A DNA stretch of 64,000 bases from Azolla caroliniana (lineage: Eukaryota > Polypodiophyta). Of this stretch, positions 51,731 through 62,230 are shown piece by piece (positions within the stretch are counted from its first letter, which is position 1; the number at the start of each line of letters is the position of its first letter). The DNA lies in contig JBHGNT010000006.1 of assembly GCA_043228905.1 (NCBI GenBank), positions 9,424,001 to 9,488,000 of the forward strand. The letters are read 5' to 3'. A program made the position numbers and the translations under genes. The notes beneath the pieces are model-generated. The model had not been told where the DNA came from, did no database searches, and saw only the letters and a program-made list of their open reading frames with translations.

Positions 51731-52250
51731 AAATCAACCCTTTTCGAGCACTATGAGCGTAACCCTCGCCTCGCATTAGAATCATCCATGGATTTCCATT
51801 TGAAACTTGCCATCAGATGCTCCCCCTCCTTCGATAAGCCACTGCTCTTGTTCTTATTCATGTACCTGTCCTGTTCTTGTTCATGCCCCTCAATCTCTTG
51901 TTTCTCGTAGGGGGGAAATGTGGTGTGCATGTGTTCCCTTGTGCCACCCTTTTAGCTCACCCTTTTTAGGATGCATGTACCCAAGTTGATCCACCCTTTT
52001 AGCACACCCTTTTTAGCCAATCCAGCCCAAATGGGTTCCGTTGTATCAACTATAAATTGATTAAGAAGTAAGAAGCTGAGTAGACTGGTTTTGATCTCTT
52101 ATGTGCATTTCACAATATTTATTATATCGGGTACTTTATACGTTTTTCATGTAGTGTACGAAATACACTAAGACAATGTGATTTATAGGCAAATTTTTTG
52201 GAATACCGTTCACATGACAGGTAATGTTAGCCGTAAAAAAGGCAACACTG

Positions 52251-53040
52251 GTTATAGTTATTCACTAGGTTGAAAAGGGTGTACAGTTGGAATCTTTTAC
52301 AATATGACGTAGATTAAGGATTAATTATTCACTTTTCTTTTTCAAAGAAAGAAAGGGAATAATGATAAGTGCATTTAATGCCAAAATTGATTCGGGCGGC
52401 TCATTTGGATAATTGGAGAGTGCACCACTTGGTTTTTTACTTATTTTTCAAACTTTTGGGTTCTTTTTTCTTCTTCTTCTTGTTCTTAACCTACTTGAGG
52501 TTTAAGGGTTTATTTTCCATCGTCTTCATGAGTAGTCTTCTTAGTTATATGCCCTTTTTGGGTTTTTTATTGCTATTTTCTTTTGGCGGCGTCTTCGACT
52601 TTCAAACTAATTTCCTACTTACGTCTATTGGATTATTTTACTTTTGTTATGAGCTAGCATCGGGGGAGCATTCGTCTACTTTGGAGGTTTGTCTTCTTCT
52701 CTGTAAGGAAGAACGCTACGCATTGGCACTTTCATGAGAAGGATTTGGCTACCTCGCAGTCAGGCAATTGTTGTTGTGGTCCTAATAGCTCATTGGAGTC
52801 ACCTTCACCGGAAACTCCGTAGTTCCCCCCTTCTGTTTGTGCTTTAATTGTATGAACATTTTATAAAAAACCAATTGAAATCGTGGTACTCTAGCTCTAA
52901 TCGTCATAACCTTTAATTTTTAAAGAGATCCCTTGTATACTTTTGCTCACATTTTTGTCTTAATCTCATGCACATTCCCTTAATTGTGTGTTTTGATCCT
53001 AATCACATGTTTTAATCCAAATCGCGTGATAATCATCATT
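52251..53040. other. No gene seen
   Basis: A 122-codon frame at 52369-52737 is Phe/Leu-rich low complexity from a T-rich stretch; I do not accept it as a gene. The rest is unremarkable AT-rich sequence. Confidence 0.5.
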
Positions 53041-53432
53041 TGACTCGTTGCTTCCTTCGCATTTGAAGAGCCTTTGAGTCTAAGTCCGAACACAGGCTTT
53101 GAGTTTGAAGAGCCTAGGCTCCCTTCAACTCTGGGCTCCCTTCGGCTCTGGGACCTTTTACTCTGGACTCCCTTCTATTCTAGAGACCTTTGGACTCTAG
53201 GCTCGCTTAAAATCTAGGAACCTTTTGACTCTGTTGACTCTACACTCCCGTCAACTCGAAGGATCTTACCCGTCCGGGAATCATTCGACTCTAAAGAACC
53301 TTGGACTTCTAGGAGTGTTTGATTCGATTGACGTTTGCACCTTCCAAGTCCTTTTGTCCTCCCTGGTTTAAGTCCCTTATGGTCTTGCTTGAGTAGCACA
53401 TGCACGTGCATTATCATGACATTAATTTGGTG
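53041..53432 (+). repeat. LTR-like repeat, related to 56262-56462
   Basis: Shares with the second site CTCCCTTCGGCTCTGGG/CTCCCTTCGACTTTGGG, GACTCTAAAGAACC, TGCACCTTCCAAGTCCTT and an ending TTATC(A/G)TGACA. Likely the R/U5 part of a gypsy LTR; starts not defined. Confidence 0.45.
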
Positions 53433-53589
53433 AGCCTGACGTGAAAGAATGGTAGGGGCGGATGACAGTGGAAGAAGAATATTTCGCGGTGATGATTTCA
53501 AGAATGATGATAAGATTAGTGAAGGAAAATGAAAGACGAGATGTGGCTCAACATGTTGTCGAGAACTTTGATACCAATGAACAAAACGA

Positions 53590-54507
53590 TGACAGTAATG
53601 TGTAAGTTCTTACTCGAAGATGTCATCTACCGGTACAGTTGCATGGGAAAGATAGTGGAAGATAGAGGGCAGTTAACTGCTCTTGAAGCTACGGAGTTTC
53701 TTTGAATTACTTAGAGTGAAGCTCTCCCTTACAATTACCTATAATCTAGAGGTAAACGGGAAGATAGAGTGCGGACATGGGCATGTAGTTAAGGTCATCA
53801 TAAGGGCCTTCAAAGTGCGAGTCAAGAATTGGCCATGGTTGTTAAATTATGCCTTGTGGGTTGACAGGACCACTCACAGTTTGGTGACAGGGTTCATGCC
53901 AACCGAGTTAATTTACAGACAAAAACCGGTGATGCCCATTGAGGAAACGATCACATAATGGGTAGTAGTTCCTTCGGAAAAGAAGATGAGTCTAGCAGAC
54001 CTTCTAACAACAAGGATAAGACAACTCAAGAAATACCTAAAAGACTTTGAGCTAGCAAACGAAAGGCTAAAGGAGGCCAAGCTAAAGAACAAAGCCTGAT
54101 TTGACAAAACACACTGATTATGCCTTAAGAAGATCGAAGAAGGTGATTGGGTGATTGTGTACAACAACAACCTCGATAATCAACATAGCTCGATGAGGAA
54201 TTTTGTGAGGCGTTGGTTTGGCCCTTACATGGTGAAAAGCTCAAACAATAACGCCACCTACCACCTTGTCGAGCTCAACGGAACAAGGCTAGCAACACCG
54301 ATAGCAAAGAAAAAAGTCAAGATCTTCAAGAAACAACATCAATCAAGGACAAGCCAAACCTCGACAGCGTCAAAGATGAAGACGAAGAAGGGCGAGTGGA
54401 GGAGCTCAAGCACAACAAGGAGCATGATATTGAAGACTGACTACCTTTATCCCCACCAATTGTTCTCTCTTATGGCACATGCTAGAGGATGTGCGATTTG
54501 GTGGGGG
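53590..54507 (+). pseudogene. Third GypA-family copy: integrase core, GPY module, polypurine tract
   Basis: YRYSCMGKIVEDRGQLTALE (second Asp), a frameshift near 53700, VKLSLTITYNLEVNGKIECG (Glu kept), NYALWVDRTTHSLVTGFMPT, RIRQLKKYLKDFELANERLK, YNNNLDNQHSSMRNFVRRWF and GPYMV, then LVELNGTRLATPIAKKK. GATTTGGTGGGGGTGGA ends at about 54507. It parallels 3000-3872. Confidence 0.82.
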
Positions 54508-55934
54508 TGGAAGTCGTGATGTGACATGGTCGAAAGTGGGAAAAGGAAGGGTGGAAGCATGTAGAAAAAATGAGAGATGTGAAAAAAGGGGAAAAGAAAA
54601 CATAAGGGAGAGATCTAAAAAGGGGGCCACGTGGATTAAGGAGAGCATTGAATGCAAAAGGGAGTTCCCTCTTTCTATATAAAAGGAGGGGTGGAGGGCA
54701 TTTTAGACATTTTATAGAAAGAGGCCACTCCCTTTTGCATTCAATGCGCTCCTTAATCCACAAGCCCCCCTTTTGCTCCTACAAGGATTTTAGGCATTTT
54801 ATTCTCTTCTTTGGAGTGTTGTTCTTCATTGTCTTCAACGTTCATCCTTTGGAGAGGATTAGTGAGCTCGTAGATTAGTGTCGTGTTAAACAAGGTACAC
54901 CAAGGGAAAGCGATGAAGAATTGTGATTTCACGTTGTCATGGGTGTCATGAAGGAATTGCTTCACGATATAAAAATTGTACTCAAGTATTATACTAAGTG
55001 ACATTTGAAAGACTTAAACCCACAACCTTATATACTAGGGGAAAATGACAAAGAATTGTGATTTCACGTTGTCATGGGTGTCGTGAAAGAATTGCTTCAC
55101 GATATTAAAAATGTACTCGGGTATTATAGTAACTGACATTTGAAAGACTTAAACCCACAACCTTATATACCAAGTAGAAAGTACATATCACTAGGCTAAG
55201 TTATTTTTTTAGTCTAACTATATTTTCACCGATAGTAAATACTAAATAATATACTTGAATGCATTGGGAAACATTCTTTTTCATACGAATGCAAACGAAT
55301 GTGTATGTTATCAAAACATTCTTACGTTGTTTTTTACACTTTATACCTTCACTATTTTACCTAAAATTTTTTTTACCTTATAATAAACAATGAATATAAA
55401 AGTATGGTATTTACCATACTTCGAGGGTGTTTACCATACTCGAATGATTGAAACATTCTCGTATGCGAATGCATGTATGGTACATACTATGTTTTCATCA
55501 TTGTACTTATCCCATGTAAATTTTCATACATGAGAGCTCGAAGAGGGAGATGGTTATCATGCATCACATGCATTTCATGCATTGTATGCATGTCTTGTAC
55601 CATCACATGTATCATATGCATTGGGGCAACTATATAAGAAAGGAAGAGAAAAAGCAAACGGGGAACTAGAAAACAGGAGCTAGCTCATTGAAAAAGTATC
55701 TTGTTTCTTAAAGTTGAAGTTAAGGGTTCAAAGCCATAATAATAATAATAATATTCTTCTTCAACATCTTCTTATCCTTCATCTTTTGAGCTATACCAAT
55801 TTTCAATCTTCTGAAGTGTAGCTTTGTTTTCCTCGCATCTTTGTCTTTTCGTTAGCTTGGCGAAAGTCCTTTCCGGTCCAGGACCCCGATGGTTCCGCTT
55901 CAGTTCACTAACACACGAGGATTTTCCTCGACAT
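54508..55934 (+). repeat. 3' LTR of the third GypA-family copy
   Basis: Starts AGTCGTGATG (first base changed from TGTCGTG) and ends near CCTCGACA at about 55934, after CCAGGACCCCGATGGTTCCG. Contains a TATA-centred hairpin (54617-54774), a 136-bp tandem duplication (54905-55172) and a CATGCA cluster (55557-55625). Confidence 0.65.
54617..54774. repeat. Long inverted repeat around the LTR TATA box
   Basis: Arms 54617-54679 and 54713-54774 match at roughly nine in ten positions (core TGGATTAAGGAG, GCATTGAATGCAAAAGGGAG). The 33-nt loop begins inside TATATAAAAGG. No equivalent is visible in the other GypA LTRs. Confidence 0.85.
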
Positions 55935-56462
55935 CGGCCACTCGAAGAGACAATGGAGTGACGTGAGAACTCTACCCTGACTCGTGTTGTCGAAGCCATT
56001 AGAGGTAACCATGGTCCACCGAACTCGTCTTCACGGGAAGCTTGAATCCTCTTCTCCTACCTTTCCTTCTTTCTCTACTACTTAGTTAATGGTTGGCATT
56101 TCCACTACCGTTGTATTCATCTACTCTCACTATTATACGCCCTAAGATATAAAGGTTTTCTCTTGATTAACCAAACGTTTTATAACCTTAAACAAGGATA
56201 TTAGGCTGTAATCTCCTTTGTGGGTTCTTTTTATTGTGATCAAAGAGAGATCAAGGTACAACGTAGCTTTCACCCTTCAACTCCTCACTCCCTTCGACTT
56301 TGGGCTCCCTTTTGACTCTCGAAATCTTTCGAGTGCAAGGATCAATTGACTCTAAAGAACCATGGACTCCCAGGAGCATTCGAGTCCACTAGTGTCTGCA
56401 CCTTCCAAGTCCTTGTGTCCTCTCTAGTCCCACTCTAGTAGCACTTGCAAGCGCGTTATCGT
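55935..56462 (+). other. LTR-like non-coding segment
   Basis: No coding sequence. Its last 200 bp match the LTR-like repeat at 53041-53432 and end TTATCGTGACA at 56462, directly followed by gypsy pol sequence. Confidence 0.4.
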
Positions 56463-56930
56463 GACACCAAGGCATTTGAAAGGTTAGAGAATGCATTTAC
56501 ATTTTCCGCTAATTTGATCCATGCTAACCCATCCAAGCCTTCATCCTAAAAGTTGAGGCATTTGATTTTGCACTTATGAGTGTCCCGTCACCAATCAAAG
56601 ACAATGGGTAACTGCATCTAATCTCTTTCTGTTCACGGAAATCAATTATGGGAATCATGACTAGGAGCTCTTGGCCATCCTAGATTCTTTCCAGCATTGG
56701 TGCCACCTCATGGAAGGTTCTCCCCATTAGCTCATTGTCTATAATCATCACAAGAACCTAACATATTTTTGGAATGCCAAGCCCTGAATCGATGATAAGC
56801 TCATTTAGCACAATTGGTTAATATGTGTTTCAATCTCATGATCATGTCACACAATCCGCAAAATGTCACACAATGTCTCTTGAAATTCACATAAGCAAAC
56901 AAAAACAAACCAAAAGGATGCACCTTGTAA
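56463..56930 (+). pseudogene. Ty3/gypsy RT-RNase H relic
   Basis: KAFERLENAFTFSANLIHAN and a PSKP turn (RT connection), then in shifted frames EAFDFALMSVPSPIKDNG, ELLAILDSFQHWCHLMEGSP and LIVYNHHKNLTYFWNAKP. This is the usual gypsy RNase H order with stops between pieces. The TDHKN Asp is His. Confidence 0.72.
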
Positions 56931-57350
56931 TGAGCCGAATTCACACAAACAATTTTAATTACTCAAGGTATAGATGGTAAATTAGGATTTCCAAACAAAA
57001 AATAAATAAATTTAGCTTAATTTGTTTTAGTACACAAGGATTGAGGAGTTATGGTGAAAGAAAATGGTCTACATATAATCCATCCATTTTTTACACGCTA
57101 TTTATTTTGAAATCATGAAAATCAATGATATCATATGTTATATTTTGTTTTGTAGAAGCGCTTTCATTATATGCAATGCTAAAATTTGACACTTGAGCAA
57201 ATGTTATGTTTTACTCTAGTTTGGAGTATATATGGAGACAACCAAATTGAATAAGAAAGAGATAATAAAGTTGGCATCATGGTCTTCCAAATGGCATCAT
57301 TACTAATCCAAGGGCTAAAATTCATCACTTAAATTCGAAAACACTTGCTT

Positions 57351-57391
<41 letters not shown>

Positions 57392-57621
57392 TATAGATTT
57401 CTTGTAACGTCTCTTCAAGCTATCAGCTAGACAGTGATGGTTAAAATGAACATACCAATTAGACATTGCAGAAATGTCCTGATTGTTTCATAATAAAGTA
57501 ATAATTGGATAATCTGATTGAGGTTTCTGCATTTTGAGAAGTTTGCTTAATATAATAAACTTGGGTCATAAATATGTATACATCAAAAAGAAAAGTAGAG
57601 CCATTGAAAATTTCAAATATG
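56931..57621. other. No gene seen; (CT)n microsatellite
   Basis: AT-rich sequence with a (CT)n tract at 57355-57389. It forms the 3' flank of gene copy 2 and does not resemble the flank of copy 1. Confidence 0.5.
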
Positions 57622-58194
57622 TTAGCGAGATGTGGAGGAATGGCCACCAACTCCTCCATTTCCTGCTTGTCTGCCATAGCTACCATTACCTCCTCCATCT
57701 CCATCTCCTCCTCCTTCTCGTTCGTTGCTCTGTTCGCCTCCCTGTCTTCCCTGGGTCCTATGACAAGAAAAGAAAGACCAGAAAATTATGTGAGGCTTTT
57801 GGAATCATGGATGGATGGATGGATGAGACAAGAAGCCATCTGACCACATATCTGCAAGAGATCGAACTATTTAAAATCAACAGACTCGACAAATGAAAGA
57901 AGAGACGAGAGGTGCATACCCAGACGAAGAATTGGGGCCTGAGGTAGACTCCTTCATTCCGTGAAATTCAGAGAATGAGGGAACTCCCGCAAAACCTCTG
58001 CTGCTCACGACTACAGGGCTGGATTTGGCGTCCAAATCTCCAAACACTGCTCTCAGTGCTTCTTTTGCCTGCTCTTCCTGTCTCCTTTTCTCTTTCTCTC
58101 TACTTTCTTCTTCACCTCCCCCTCTTATCTTCTCTTCTCCTTTTATCTCTACGTCTTCTTCTTTCCGATGATGCGCATAAGTTTCGTCAGCCAT
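57622..58194 (-). CDS. Two-exon gene, unknown charged/Gly-rich protein (copy 2)
   Basis: Exon 1 58194-57920 and exon 2 57757-57622 use the same donor and acceptor positions as copy 1 (intron 162 bp). The 136-residue product has exon 1 nearly identical to copy 1 (changes V54L, R64S, P73S, Y78F). Exon 2 is Gly/Glu-rich (GTQGRQGGEQSNEREGGGDG) and ends GNGGVGGHSSTSR with TAA rather than the poly-Glu end of copy 1. The start is fixed by the conserved leader (TTAAAAGGCC before ATG). Function unknown. Either both are functional paralogues or one is a decaying duplicate; the C-terminal replacement is the main difference. Confidence 0.62.
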
Positions 58195-59834
58195 GGCCTT
58201 TTAAGTTAAGCTTAAATTCTTTTTGATGATCGCTGCAAAGAAAAACCCTACACAATCAAATCAAATGAAAAATAAAATTGAACAGGATCCAAGAAAGCAG
58301 CAACCCAAGGAAAGAAGAAGAAGAAGAAGGATTTATGAAGACTGTCTGTAGGTCTCTAAATGAATGGATGGATGGATGGATGATGAAGGTGAGTGAGGTC
58401 CAATTTAAGGAGGAAAGAAGAAGAAGAAGAAGAAGAAGAAGGTGGGATGATAAATCTGTGGGCGACTACTTTTTTTGTTTGACCCATGCTTCCCAACTCT
58501 CTCTCTCTCTCTCTCTCTCGATGTGTCTCAAAGTCTTCTCTTTGTCATGTAGTCTTCTCTGTTTATTTATTTATTCTTGTCTTGACTTTTGACTCTTTGA
58601 ATCGTTCGTGTTCTCATTGAGTCCCCAGAACAGGCGCACACACTTTCATGTCTGTTTCTCGAAGACTTGCCCACACGATGATAATGGTGATGATCCGGCG
58701 GTCGTCTTCCTAACGGCTGAATATTATCTACCTATAAGGGCTTCATTTCATGGTTGTTAGTGAGTGTGAACACATTACCTAAGGTGACTCCACTTCGCCT
58801 GTGTATGTAACTCGACAATCACTTTTTCTCATGCCACTCCTAAGAGTAATGGGTGAACACATGTTGCATAATTGTCCTACATTCATCATTGCTATCCTAC
58901 ATAGATAAATACATCTACATGTCTATGAGTGTGTTTGTGTGTGCATGCACAACGTCAATGCTTGCATACGTGTGTGTGGGGTTTTGGATGAATGTATAGA
59001 GACATCAAAGATACAATGTATAGAGGCACATCTTTCACATCTTTCCAAATAGTTTTGCAATATACTATAGTCAATATCTTATTGCAAAATAAAACCTCTA
59101 AGGTGTTGTAAGACTAGATGACACAAAGGCGCCCCCTTTGAGGATCACATGTGTGTAAAGTTGAGATATAATTACGAAATGAGTTTTCCATTCAACCTAT
59201 GCATTTCTTCTATTCGTAAAGACCATCAAATGGAAATCCCTTCCTCATACTATAATTGTATGATAGACCCCTAATACCATAATACTGAAGCTGGTCAAAC
59301 CATACCTTATACAATGGGAATGGAGAAGCTCTAACCCATTAAAAGCGTCTCGAAATTTTATGACCCCATACCTTAATTTGTGCCATAAACCAACCCAATG
59401 GTTTTATCAAGTGGGTCCTTTAAGGAATCTTTGTCACATCCTCCATAGTCATTGTGATGAAAAAATAAATACCGTCTCTCTATAGACGTTAGTTGAGAGA
59501 ACCAAAGGTTGATCCTCACCATATGCTATGCCCCACATAATATAGATTGCAATCATTCTCTCAATGACTTTAAAAAGATCACCCCCTCTCTCAAAAGACG
59601 ATAATGATGTTTGAAGTCTTCTCTATAAAGTAAGAACCAAAGACATAGTTATAGGCTCCTCTCTATTTATTATGATTAGGACAAATAATACATCTATTTA
59701 TTACGATTAGGTAAGAAATTAGATATTTAAATAATATAATGTGGTATACCTGTGCTCCATTGCGCCACCTTTTTAGCAAGAATGTATGCATACATTAGTT
59801 GGTAGCCAGACCAAGTCAAGTGGGTATCTCTGTA
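58195..59834. other. Upstream flank of gene copy 2, duplicated from or with 29378-31090
   Basis: Leader, (CT)n near 58498-58519, and about 1 kb (58740-59735) homologous to 30020-31090 with indels. No other gene seen. The CopA-4 LTR begins at 59835. Confidence 0.6.
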
Positions 59835-60280
59835 TTGTGAAAGATTATGTGCGGAAGCAATAGAAAAAACGAACACAAAGAAAATACGAAGGTTTAATGG
59901 AGAGCTTGAATATACACAGTACGTGGGAGAGACAGAGAGAGAAGACACATAACTAAATTCAAAAATAATACTCAATCTGTACATGCTCAGTGAGCACCTT
60001 TTATACAAGCCCTGACAATCGGGCTGACACAAGTACTGACAGTACTTGACTGCTCATAAATGAGCCTCGACACTCACTCCCAAAATTATTCCTTTATGAG
60101 GAATATCTCTCTAACGGCCTTTCGGTTTACGCACCGATACAGCCTCTCGTTACGCACCAGTTTGCATACCGGTTTACGCATCCGTTTTACGCACCAGTCC
60201 GGCCTAACTGATCGGTCCCAACCGATCTGGTCCTCGGCTTGCTCAGCCGATCCGGCCGATGTTGAGCTTGTCTCTCAACA
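59835..60280 (-). repeat. 3' LTR of CopA-4
   Basis: 446 bp; minus strand TGTTGAGAGACAAGCTCAAC...CTTTCACA. TATAAAA on the minus strand at 60005-59999. Inverted repeats at 60052-60065, 60030-60048, 60008-60025 and 59984-59996 in the same order as other CopA LTRs. Confidence 0.88.
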
Positions 60281-60826
60281 CTCCTCCTCAAGCTCAACTT
60301 GAGGCTCTTCGGGATCTTCCGGATCACCGCTCCGGTTCCTCCTGGCTCCACGTCTCGCTCGCGCTCCTCGGCCTGTTCGACTCTGCGTGCTTCGACCCTT
60401 CCGGTTGGCTTGTCTGCTCCCATGTCCCTTCACAGCTCCCTTGTTGTCGCGGTGTTCGCGCTTCTCCTGCTGCCTTCTTCTCCGCTTGGCCCTTGGTTGA
60501 TTCAGTGTATCCGAATCAAACATCCGAACCGACTCGGCTACCTCCGATCGGTTTTCGCTCTCGTCCGAGTTGGCTGTCTCCAACTCGTCTTCGGTCTTCT
60601 CGCCCTTGACGGCGTCATCTTCCCCATGCTTGGTTGGCTTCGGCTCTTTCTTTCGGCTGCTCCCCTTATGTCTGCTTTTGGACTCTTCCGCGGATCCGCC
60701 CTCGGCTTCTTCAGCCGATCCGAAGTCGAATTCGTCATCCGACTTGGTGTCCAACTCAGTGTCACGGCCTCTTCCGCTCCCTTCCTGCTCCCTTGCTCGG
60801 TCTTTCGAGACTGTTCTCCCCCTCAA
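60281..60826 (-). other. CopA-4 post-RNase H cassette, open reading frame intact
   Basis: From the internal tract at 60826-60815 the minus strand codes an unbroken tail of about 180 residues (SDDEFDFGSAEEAEGGSAEE, KTEDELETANSDESENRSEV, RRRRQQEKREHRDNKGA) to EEPQVELEEEC. The stop TGA lies within the first six bases of the LTR. Its length and conservation suggest the tail is real protein. Confidence 0.78.
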
Positions 60827-62230
60827 GTTTGGCACGTCAAGCTGACGCAACCCAAGCGCACCCGAGAATTGCCACAACTTGTCCAGACCAAGGGGCTTGG
60901 TGAAGATGTCGGCAGTTTGCCGATCCGTTGGAACATACTAAAGTTCGACTTCACCAGAAAGGACACGCTCACTAACAAAATGGTAGTGTACCTCAATGTG
61001 CTTGGTCCATGTGTTGAAAACAAGGGTTCTTCGCGAGCTGGATGCTGCTGAGGTTGTCGCAATAGATCGTCGTCGGATCGGACACCTCCTCTTGTAGGTC
61101 CTTAAGTAGCCGCTTCAACCATATGGCTTCGCATGTCGCGACAGCCGCTCCTCGGTACTCAGCTTCGGTGCTTGACAGTGCAATTGTCGACTGCTTTTTA
61201 TTGCCCCCACGCTATCGCGGCACTCCCAAGAGAGAACGCGTATCCGGACGTGGATCGGCAATCGGCGACGTTGCCAACCCAATCAGCATCGGTGTAGCCG
61301 ACCAACTACGAGGCTATACTGGTCCGATATAGCATTCCCCGGTCCTTAGTGCCGCTTATGTACCGCAGTACGCGTTGCGCACATCGAAGGTGCTCCTCGG
61401 TAGGTCGCGCCATGAACTGACTGATCACCACGACCGGATAACTGAGATCGGGTCAGGTGTTTGTCAAGTAGATAAGGCTTCCGACAATTTGTCAAAACCT
61501 CGTCGGGTTGCATACCTTTCCGGAATTGGGGTGAAGCTTGACGGTTCTATCTAGAGGAGTCGAGACGGACTTACAGTCGGCCATCCCGAATTTGAAGAGC
61601 ATACTCAGCACATAATGGCGTGTGCTGATCAATATGCCTTCGGGGGTACGGATCACTTCGATCCCGAGGAAGTAATGAAGATCCCCCAGATCCTTCATGT
61701 CGAACGATGCCGCAAGTTGGAGCTTCACGCAGTCGATTTCACCTAGGTCGGCACCGGTGATGACCAAGTCATCAACATATAGTAAAATACTGACCGGACC
61801 AAGTCGACCTTTCTGGATGAATAGGGAAGAGTCCGATTTTGACGTTGCAAAGCCTTTCCGACGCAGTTGCTGCGTGATCTTCGCATTCTAGGCACACTGC
61901 TGACGTGTTCGTTCCGGAGTGAAATCCGAGGGGTTGTACCATGTACACCTGTTCCTCAAGCTCACCTTGCAGGAACACATTCTTTACAACCATCTGATGT
62001 AAGTGCCACCCCTTTGCCACAGCTACCGCGAGCAAGACACGGACGGTCATCATCTTCGCGACCGACGCAAACGTCTCATCGTAGTCGATGTCGTGTTTCT
62101 ACGAGTAGCCTTTTGCCACTAATCGGGCCTTGTATCGGTTGACCAAGCCGTCGGTGTTGTACTTGACCTTGTACACCCACCTACATCTGATTGGCTTCAC
62201 ACCCTTCGGTGCATCAACTAGGTCCTAGGT
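60827..62230 (-). pseudogene. CopA-4 RNase H and reverse transcriptase
   Basis: Minus strand: RT start near 62230, [40 protein letters not shown], a frameshift near 61890, then the YVDD region and [35 protein letters not shown] and LDRTVKLHPNSGK. Below 61500, frame-broken RNase H pieces match CopA-3 down to LRQLDVPNLRGR at 60815. Confidence 0.83.

Larger units (their letters stand above)
49836..52114 (+). mobile_element. Small non-autonomous LTR retrotransposon, 196-bp LTRs
   Basis: LTRs 49836-50031 and 51919-52114 (TGTGGTGTGCATG...TTTCACA) are close copies. A purine tract (TAGGGGGGAAA) precedes the 3' LTR and a TGG-starting PBS candidate lies three bases after the 5' LTR. Flanking ATAT (49832-49835, 52115-52118) may be a 4-bp target duplication. 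The 1.9-kb interior has no intact ORF. Confidence 0.75.
48892..52175 (-). repeat. Minus-strand GypA-family solo LTR, interrupted
   Basis: Plus-strand TGTCGTG at 48892 followed by GGATCGTTGCGTGAG and GGGGTTTTGGACTAGGAGG mirrors the LTR end at 15125-15060. The other end, read on the minus strand from 52175, TGTCTTAGTGTATTTCGTAC and CATGAAAAAC, resembles the LTR start at 13618. Between them sits the small LTR element 49836-52114. No gypsy coding sequence of its own is present. Confidence 0.62.
47897..52250 (+). mobile_element. Internally deleted hAT element with nested insertions
   Basis: CAGTGTTGCCTTTT at 47897 and its inverse at 52250 match at 14 positions, typical hAT ends. Flanks GTTATAAATTAT and GTTATAGTTAT are related but not an exact 8-bp duplication. 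Without the insertions the element is about 1.07 kb and encodes only a transposase tail. Confidence 0.68.

Noticed and set aside
52369-52737. 122-codon ORF with hydrophobic segments, possible membrane protein
   Set aside because: Phe/Leu runs come from TTCTTCTT-type sequence; no conserved motif, promoter or second copy supports it.
54617-54774. miRNA precursor
   Set aside because: Arms are too long and uniformly matched and sit at an LTR promoter; a hairpin siRNA source or duplication is likelier than a miRNA gene.
55772-55999. 75-codon minus-strand ORF
   Set aside because: Overlaps the conserved LTR end of the gypsy family and its frame is not kept in the other LTR copies.
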